A stretch of DNA of 64,000 nt from an uncultured Eubacteriales bacterium. GTDB lineage: Bacteria > Bacillota > Clostridia > Oscillospirales > Oscillospiraceae. Below the pieces are notes generated by a model. It searched no databases and was not told the DNA's origin. It saw only the letters and a program-made list of their open reading frames with translations. The translations under genes and the position numbers were made by a program. The stretch spans positions 1-64,000 of the forward strand of contig ONBX01000004.1 in assembly GCA_900316205.1 (NCBI GenBank), written 5' to 3'. Positions 60,548 through 64,000 of the stretch are shown in pieces (position 1 is the first letter of the stretch; each line of letters opens with the position of its first letter).

Positions 60548-60690
60548 GACCATGTCCTCCCCTGCAAGGGGAGGTGGCATCCGGCGTGACGCGGTCCGCC
60601 GGATGACGGAGGGGTAGGCTTAGCGGATTCAAACCCCTCAGTCACCGCCGTTCACGGCGCCGACAGCTCCCCTTTCAGGGGAGCCCTGTT
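60548..60690. repeat. Two double-hairpin repeats head to head around a tRNA-3'-like core
   Basis: A reversed copy (60554-60616: CCTCCCCTGCAAGGGGAGG, TGGCATCCGGC...GCCGGATGACGGAGGGG) and a forward copy (60636-60690: CCCCTCAGTCACCGCCG...CAGCTCCCC...GGGGAGCC) flank TAGGCTTAGCGGATTCAAA. That core is the same sequence as the closing arms of the 44.0-44.29 kb element. Confidence 0.6.
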
Positions 60691-60710
60691 TCCCCACTTC
60701 GTCGACAGCT

Positions 60711-60742
60711 TGCACCCCCTGAACGAATGTTCAGGGGTGTTT
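60711..60742 (-). terminator. Terminator after TspO gene
   Basis: CACCCCTGAAC pairs with GTTCAGGGGTG-type arms around GAAT (60712-60739), at the 3' end of the minus-strand tspO gene. Confidence 0.65.
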
Positions 60743-60749
60743 TTGCGGC

Positions 60750-61226
60750 TTAGCCGTTCAGCTTCCAGACGCCAAGGTTCAGCCAGGCGGCAAACAGCAC
60801 CCAAAGCAGATAGGGGATCTGCAGCCAGGCGGCGGGACGGTCCACATCGTAGAAGGACAGCAGCATCCGCACGATCAAAAACCACAGCACTGCCAGCCAC
60901 AGGAAGGCAAACCCGTAGGCCCGGAAGGAGAAGAACAGAAAGCTCCACACAAAGTTGAAGGCCAGCTGCAGCAGGAAAAGCCGCAGGCTTCTGCTTCGCC
61001 CGGCAGAGGGCGGCTTCAGCCAGATCCTGGCCGCGCTCACGCCCATCAGCGCATAGAGGATGCCCCAGGCGATGGGGAACACAATGGGCGGGGGAGACAG
61101 CGGCGGCTTCAGCACCGTGTTCTTGTAGATCTCCATGCCGGAGCGGGTCAAAAAGCCTGCCAGACCGCCTACGGCTTCCGTGAACAGGATCCAGGCGGCA
61201 TAGGGTTTCCAGTTTTTCGCGTTCAT
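60750..61226 (-). CDS. tspO: TspO/MBR family membrane protein
   Basis: 158 residues from the ATG at 61226 (GGGTGATGAA upstream). Five transmembrane helices. Family residues include KPPLSPPPIVFPIAWGILYA with the Pro-Pro and Trp, AFNFVWSFLFFSFRAYG, and the C-terminal IPYLLWVLFAAWLNLGVWKL (conserved Trp, Asn). Bacterial TspO binds porphyrins and sterol-like ligands. No tetrapyrrole genes are adjacent in the window. It is transcribed alone between two terminators. Confidence 0.92.
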   Translation of the reverse strand: MNAKNWKPYAAWILFTEAVGGLAGFLTRSGMEIYKNTVLKPPLSPPPIVFPIAWGILYALMGVSAARIWLKPPSAGRSRSLRLFLLQLAFNFVWSFLFFSFRAYGFAFLWLAVLWFLIVRMLLSFYDVDRPAAWLQIPYLLWVLFAAWLNLGVWKLNG

Positions 61227-61279
61227 TTCATCACCCGGTATCAGGGTATGCAAAAAACCGGCCTTTCATTCACCTGCGT

Positions 61280-61504
61280 TTATACTTGATAAAAGCAATG
61301 GCCTCTCGGCGCTCTCGGAGGCTTCTTCCCCTTGATCATGGCTTCGATCACCCGATGGTGAACGCCAAGAAAATAGCCGGTCCCCAGCAGAAAGACGCCC
61401 AGCAGCGTCACGCGCAGGACGCGCTTCACCTTCTTGCGCAGTTTCTTCTTTTTCTTTTCCACAGCCTTTTCGGCAACTGCTTCCACAGCTTTCTTTGCGA
61501 TCAT
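61280..61504 (-). CDS. Small single-pass membrane protein (74 aa)
   Basis: The start at 61504 follows GGGAGGGCCGTGAA. Lys/Ala/Glu-rich helix (AKKAVEAVAEKAVEKKKKKL), then one transmembrane segment (VTLLGVFLLGTGYFLGVHHR) and a basic tail. An extended -10 (TGC TATACT) lies about 35 nt upstream on the minus strand. No family known; the longer frame to 61726 runs into a repeat. Confidence 0.6.
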   Translation of the reverse strand: MIAKKAVEAVAEKAVEKKKKKLRKKVKRVLRVTLLGVFLLGTGYFLGVHHRVIEAMIKGKKPPRAPRGHCFYQV

Positions 61505-61598
61505 TTCACGGCCCTCCCATTTCCAAGATAGTCCAAGTATAGCATATTGGAAGACAGAAGAAAAGATGAAAAAAGGGCGCGGAGACCTTGGCTTTGGA

Positions 61599-61741
61599 GT
61601 AGGGGAGGGGCTCGCCCCTCCCGGCAGCACAAGGCGCTGTCTTGAAACAATGTTCGGCGAACTCGCAGATCGTACGAATTCGCCGAATAATCTTGTTATA
61701 CAGGCCCGCTTCCGCCGGGAGGGCACAAGGCCCTCCCCTAC
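61599..61741. repeat. MITE-like element M5
   Basis: Ends GTAGGGGAGGG / CCCTCCCCTAC and core TCGGCGAACTCGCAGATCGT then ACGAATTCGCCGA. It is the inverted relative of 21278-21419, matching in both ends, the core and most of the spacers. Confidence 0.75.
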
Positions 61742-61793
61742 GGCGGTTACCGGAATGCGCGTGTTTTCTGCACGCCTGCTTGCTTTCCGGCAT

Positions 61794-62585
61794 TTACCGG
61801 TCCTGGGGCCAGGAGCTGGAGGGCCAGGCCTCGCCGCCGGAGAGCTTTTCGTAGCTGTCGATCACCACAAGGGTGTTCTCATCGATGTGCTGCATCACAT
61901 AGCGCATCTGGGCCTCCTGGATGGCCACGCAGCCGCCGGTGAAGGGCCGGGCCGCGCCCAGGCAGTGGAGGAAAATGGCGGAGCCCAGACCGGGGACGCA
62001 GTCCTCGTTGTAGCTGATGTTCAGACAGTACGCATAGTTGTAAGGATAGTCGATGATGTGCTCGGAGTCCCCGCTCTCCAGATCCAGGCCGGGCAGCTCC
62101 TTCAGGCTCACCAGTTCGTTGTAGCGAAAGCCCTCCCGTGTGTCGCCGGACCAGTAGCTATCCTCGTCCACCTGAACGTAGGGGATGGCGCAGCCCGGAT
62201 CCTCGGCGATGCCGAAGGCCCGGTTGAAGTGAAAGACGCCGGTGGGCGTTTTGCCATCGCCCTCCCTGGTCTTGCCGAGGCCGTTTTTGCCGATGAAGCC
62301 GGGCGAAGTCATGGTCATGTGCCAGCTGCCATCGGGCTGCTTCTCGTGAAGAGAGACCCAGGCGCCGGCAGCATCCTCGCTGAAGGCGGCCACAACCAGC
62401 AGCTGATCGGCGTCCTTGGCGGCCTCCAGCTTGCCCACCCACGCGGGGGAGGCCACGTCCAACCCCGCATAGGTGCCGGGCTCGGAAGGGGCGGCGGTGG
62501 GCACCGGTGTGGCCTCCGCGGCGGCGCAGCCGGTCAGTACCAGCATCAGAAGCAGCAGGGCCGCGATCATAGCAGAATGTTTCAT
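61794..62585 (-). CDS. L,D-transpeptidase (YkuD) lipoprotein
   Basis: 263 residues. Lipobox LVLTGC (Cys at 20) and a Thr/Pro/Ala linker. The catalytic region (about 95-245) has GDGKTPTGVFHF and the YkuD signature FLHCLGAARPFTGGCVAI: the His, the Gly-rich turn and the nucleophile Cys. It would form 3-3 crosslinks or attach proteins to peptidoglycan, or act as a related scavenging enzyme. It has its own promoter at 62663-62635. Confidence 0.88.
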   Translation of the reverse strand: MKHSAMIAALLLLMLVLTGCAAAEATPVPTAAPSEPGTYAGLDVASPAWVGKLEAAKDADQLLVVAAFSEDAAGAWVSLHEKQPDGSWHMTMTSPGFIGKNGLGKTREGDGKTPTGVFHFNRAFGIAEDPGCAIPYVQVDEDSYWSGDTREGFRYNELVSLKELPGLDLESGDSEHIIDYPYNYAYCLNISYNEDCVPGLGSAIFLHCLGAARPFTGGCVAIQEAQMRYVMQHIDENTLVVIDSYEKLSGGEAWPSSSWPQDR

Positions 62586-62634
62586 GTGGATAACCTCACT
62601 TTTCTCCGCCGTCGGGCGGATACTTCACAACATC

Positions 62635-62663
62635 AGTATAGTCAGAAAGAGGGAAAGAATCAA
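62635..62663 (-). promoter_or_regulatory. Promoter of the L,D-transpeptidase gene
   Basis: Minus strand: TTGATT (62663-62658), 17 nt, TATACT (62640-62635), 50 nt before the start. Confidence 0.65.
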
Positions 62664-62699
62664 CCGCCGTGATGGAAAAATCAGGGGACAGCGGGGAAT

Positions 62700-62935
62700 C
62701 GTACTCCCTCAGTCACGGCGGCAGGCCGCCGCGACAGCTCCCTCGGGGAGGGAGCCAATATGCCCCTGCTGAGGAGAAACAAGCGGCGGCCTGTGGTCGC
62801 CTGGAAAAAGGGAAATGGCTGAGGCGGCCAAAGGCCGCCCCTACGGCGGGAAACAGACCCCAACGGCTCGTAGGGGCGACCTGTGGTCGCCTGGAAGATG
62901 GAATGGAAAAAGGCCGCCCGCAGGCGGCCTTTTTA
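62700..62935. repeat. Repeat cluster and terminator
   Basis: A double-hairpin copy (62706-62754: CTCCCTCAGTCACGGCGG...GACAGCTCCC...GGGAGCC), two CCCCTACG/CGTAGGGG ends of the MITE-like family (62838-62848; 62869-62878) and an AAAAAGGCCGCCCGC-AGGCGGCCTTTTT terminator (62907-62934). No gene. Confidence 0.6.
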
Positions 62936-63025
62936 CAGGTGCATACAAATCCAAAATTGTCATTGTGAGCCAGTGTCGCAACACTGGCGTGACAATCCGT
63001 TTCTTTTGAGCTGTGTTTGTTTTTC

Positions 63026-63196
63026 TCAGATATACTGGTCGTGCTCCTGGTGATCGTACCACTTCTCCAGCCAGGGGGCCAGAAGGGCGGTGGCCTTCAT
63101 GTCCAGGTTGAAGAAATAGATGGTGAAGGTGACCACAAAGAAGGCCAGGGCCGCGATCAGGAGCTTTCCCAGAAGCTTCAGGCAGGTATTCAGCAT
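63026..63196 (-). CDS. Small membrane protein before the dehydratase gene (56 aa)
   Basis: The ATG at 63196 follows TCGGAGGAGAGAAAC. MLNTCLKLLGKLLIAALAFF continues into VVTFTIYFF, one transmembrane helix, then a charged cytoplasmic or external end (PWLEKWYDHQEHDQYI). It lies 15 nt after the dehydratase gene stop and is probably co-transcribed with it. The size is below most gene-finder limits. Function unknown. Confidence 0.7.
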   Translation of the reverse strand: MLNTCLKLLGKLLIAALAFFVVTFTIYFFNLDMKATALLAPWLEKWYDHQEHDQYI

Positions 63197-63211
63197 GTTT
63201 CTCTCCTCCGA

Positions 63212-64000
63212 TTACCAGGATTCCTCGTCGTGCAGGATCTCCAGGGACGGATCCACCGGCTCCTCCTGCATGACGGTGCGCATGTAGTTGTTGATCTGGT
63301 CGCGTACGCCCTGACGGGAGATGATGCGGGGATCGAACAGGTCGTGGCTGACCCAGACCAGGTGGATGCCCAGCTCTCTTGCCCGCTCCTCAAACATGCC
63401 GTGCATGCCGTCCAGAGCCTTGCAGCTCATGTGCTCCCAGAGGATGACCATGTCGGCGTTGAACTCCTGGGTGTACTCCCACAGCTCGTCCAGCAGGACC
63501 TTGTAGCCGCCGTGGGTGCGGTTGCGCATGATCATGTTCTCGGTGAGCCAGGCCATATCGTAGTAGGCCTGCTCCCGGTTCTCCAGCGTGTTTTCGGTGA
63601 CAAGCTGCCGGGTGGAGACCATGGAGAGCATGTCGGTCAGCGGCACGATGCCCCAGCAGTTGAGAAGCCACACCAGGAAATCCATGTAGAAGTGGGACTG
63701 CACGCCCCAGATGATGGCCCGGTGGCGATACTCCCGGGCGGCCATCTTCTTTTTCTTGTAGGCCTGCTCGGCAAGCTTGCTGATCTTCCGGTCGGCCTTC
63801 TCGAAGGCCGGGATCTTGCCGCAGATGGCCATGTAGTTGGTTTCGGTGTAGAGCGCCAGGTTGGAGCCAAAGACCTGGGGCCAGGGCGTCTTGTTCATCT
63901 CCAGCCACTCCAGGCGGCACTTGGTGGCGTAGTTCACGCGCTTGGCGCACTCGAAGTAGTAGTCCCAGTCCCACTTGGCGCCGGTGTGCTGCTCGATGAA
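63212..64000 (-). CDS. 2-hydroxyacyl-CoA dehydratase family protein, C-terminal part
   Basis: The frame is open to the right edge (FIEQHTGAKWDWDYYFECAK at the edge), so 263 C-terminal residues are visible. FLVWLLNCWGIVPLTDMLSM, the AYYDMAWLTENMIMRNRTHG stretch and the DMVILWEHMSCKALDGMHGM motif (Cys and His-Met) match the HgdB/FldB/BadD-type family that dehydrates 2-hydroxyacyl-CoA with a 4Fe-4S cluster. These enzymes need an ATP-driven activator encoded elsewhere. The exact substrate cannot be judged from the fragment. Confidence 0.8.
   Translation of the reverse strand, partial: FIEQHTGAKWDWDYYFECAKRVNYATKCRLEWLEMNKTPWPQVFGSNLALYTETNYMAICGKIPAFEKADRKISKLAEQAYKKKKMAAREYRHRAIIWGVQSHFYMDFLVWLLNCWGIVPLTDMLSMVSTRQLVTENTLENREQAYYDMAWLTENMIMRNRTHGGYKVLLDELWEYTQEFNADMVILWEHMSCKALDGMHGMFEERARELGIHLVWVSHDLFDPRIISRQGVRDQINNYMRTVMQEEPVDPSLEILHDEESW

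Overview
The window looks like a chromosome segment of a G+C-rich, gut-type Clostridia, most likely Oscillospirales. The inference rests on coding style (GGAGG ribosome binding sites, GC-rich third positions) and on gene content: NrdR, PlsY, DUF4364, DUF421/DUF4363, a YtrA-type GntR regulator, an arginine deiminase set and a 2-hydroxyacyl-CoA dehydratase. No rRNA or species marker is present, so the taxon is not fixed.

Layout. (1) 1-5.7 kb: one end of a prophage. Tail-tip, endolysin and holin genes lie on +. A minus-strand early block (RecB-like nuclease, DUF551, small Cys-rich proteins) lies opposite an S24 repressor, across an intergenic switch with three TTGTC/GACAA operators. (2) 5.7-12.4 kb: a two-gene ThrE-type exporter, then argS-arcC-arcB-arcA, a complete arginine deiminase pathway on the minus strand. 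(3) 12.6-15.5 kb: tRNA-Arg(ACG), a striking repeat region built from copies of the tRNA 3' end, then a barnase/barstar toxin-immunity pair whose toxin carries a phage MuF tail. (4) 15.5-36 kb: GntR/ABC module, HtrA protease, phosphoribosyltransferase, TraX, lipoproteins, Nudix, SpoIIE-type phosphatase, hydrolase, a lower-GC MBOAT/SGNH acyltransferase pair, RlmD, RluA, PlsY and PepV. (5) 36-46 kb: secreted lysozyme-like protein, a 2238-residue subtilase with dockerin- and cohesin-like modules, a dense candidate structured RNA or mobile element at 44.0-44.3 kb, a D-2-hydroxyacid dehydrogenase and NrdR. (6) 46.6-52 kb: DUF4363/DUF421, NagB-like isomerase, EFR1-type ferredoxin, DUF4364 and thiamine pyrophosphokinase. 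(7) 52-55.4 kb: a segment with two unrecognised genes, bounded by 100-nt direct repeats carrying tRNA-Gly 3' ends, next to tRNA-Gly(CCC). (8) 55.6-64 kb: a YdjGHI-like membrane operon (SPFH, lipoprotein, zinc ribbon, TPM), a degenerate histidine-phosphatase fold with a Cys cluster, TspO, an L,D-transpeptidase lipoprotein and the end of a 2-hydroxyacyl-CoA dehydratase gene.

The most unusual content is non-coding. Four repeat families can be read by eye. One is a three-hairpin element inserted just behind tRNA genes; it is bounded by inverted and direct copies of the resident tRNA 3' end and shows compensatory stem changes between copies. Second is a two-stem element with invariant internal loops and covarying helices (four copies). 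Third are 80-145 bp MITE-like elements with CGTAGGGG ends, most with a conserved palindromic core. Fourth is a short double-hairpin repeat (CCTCATCCG...CACCTTCCCC type) present in more than a dozen copies, including an alternating tandem array behind tRNA-Arg. No recombinase, reverse transcriptase or transposase that could mobilise them lies in the window.
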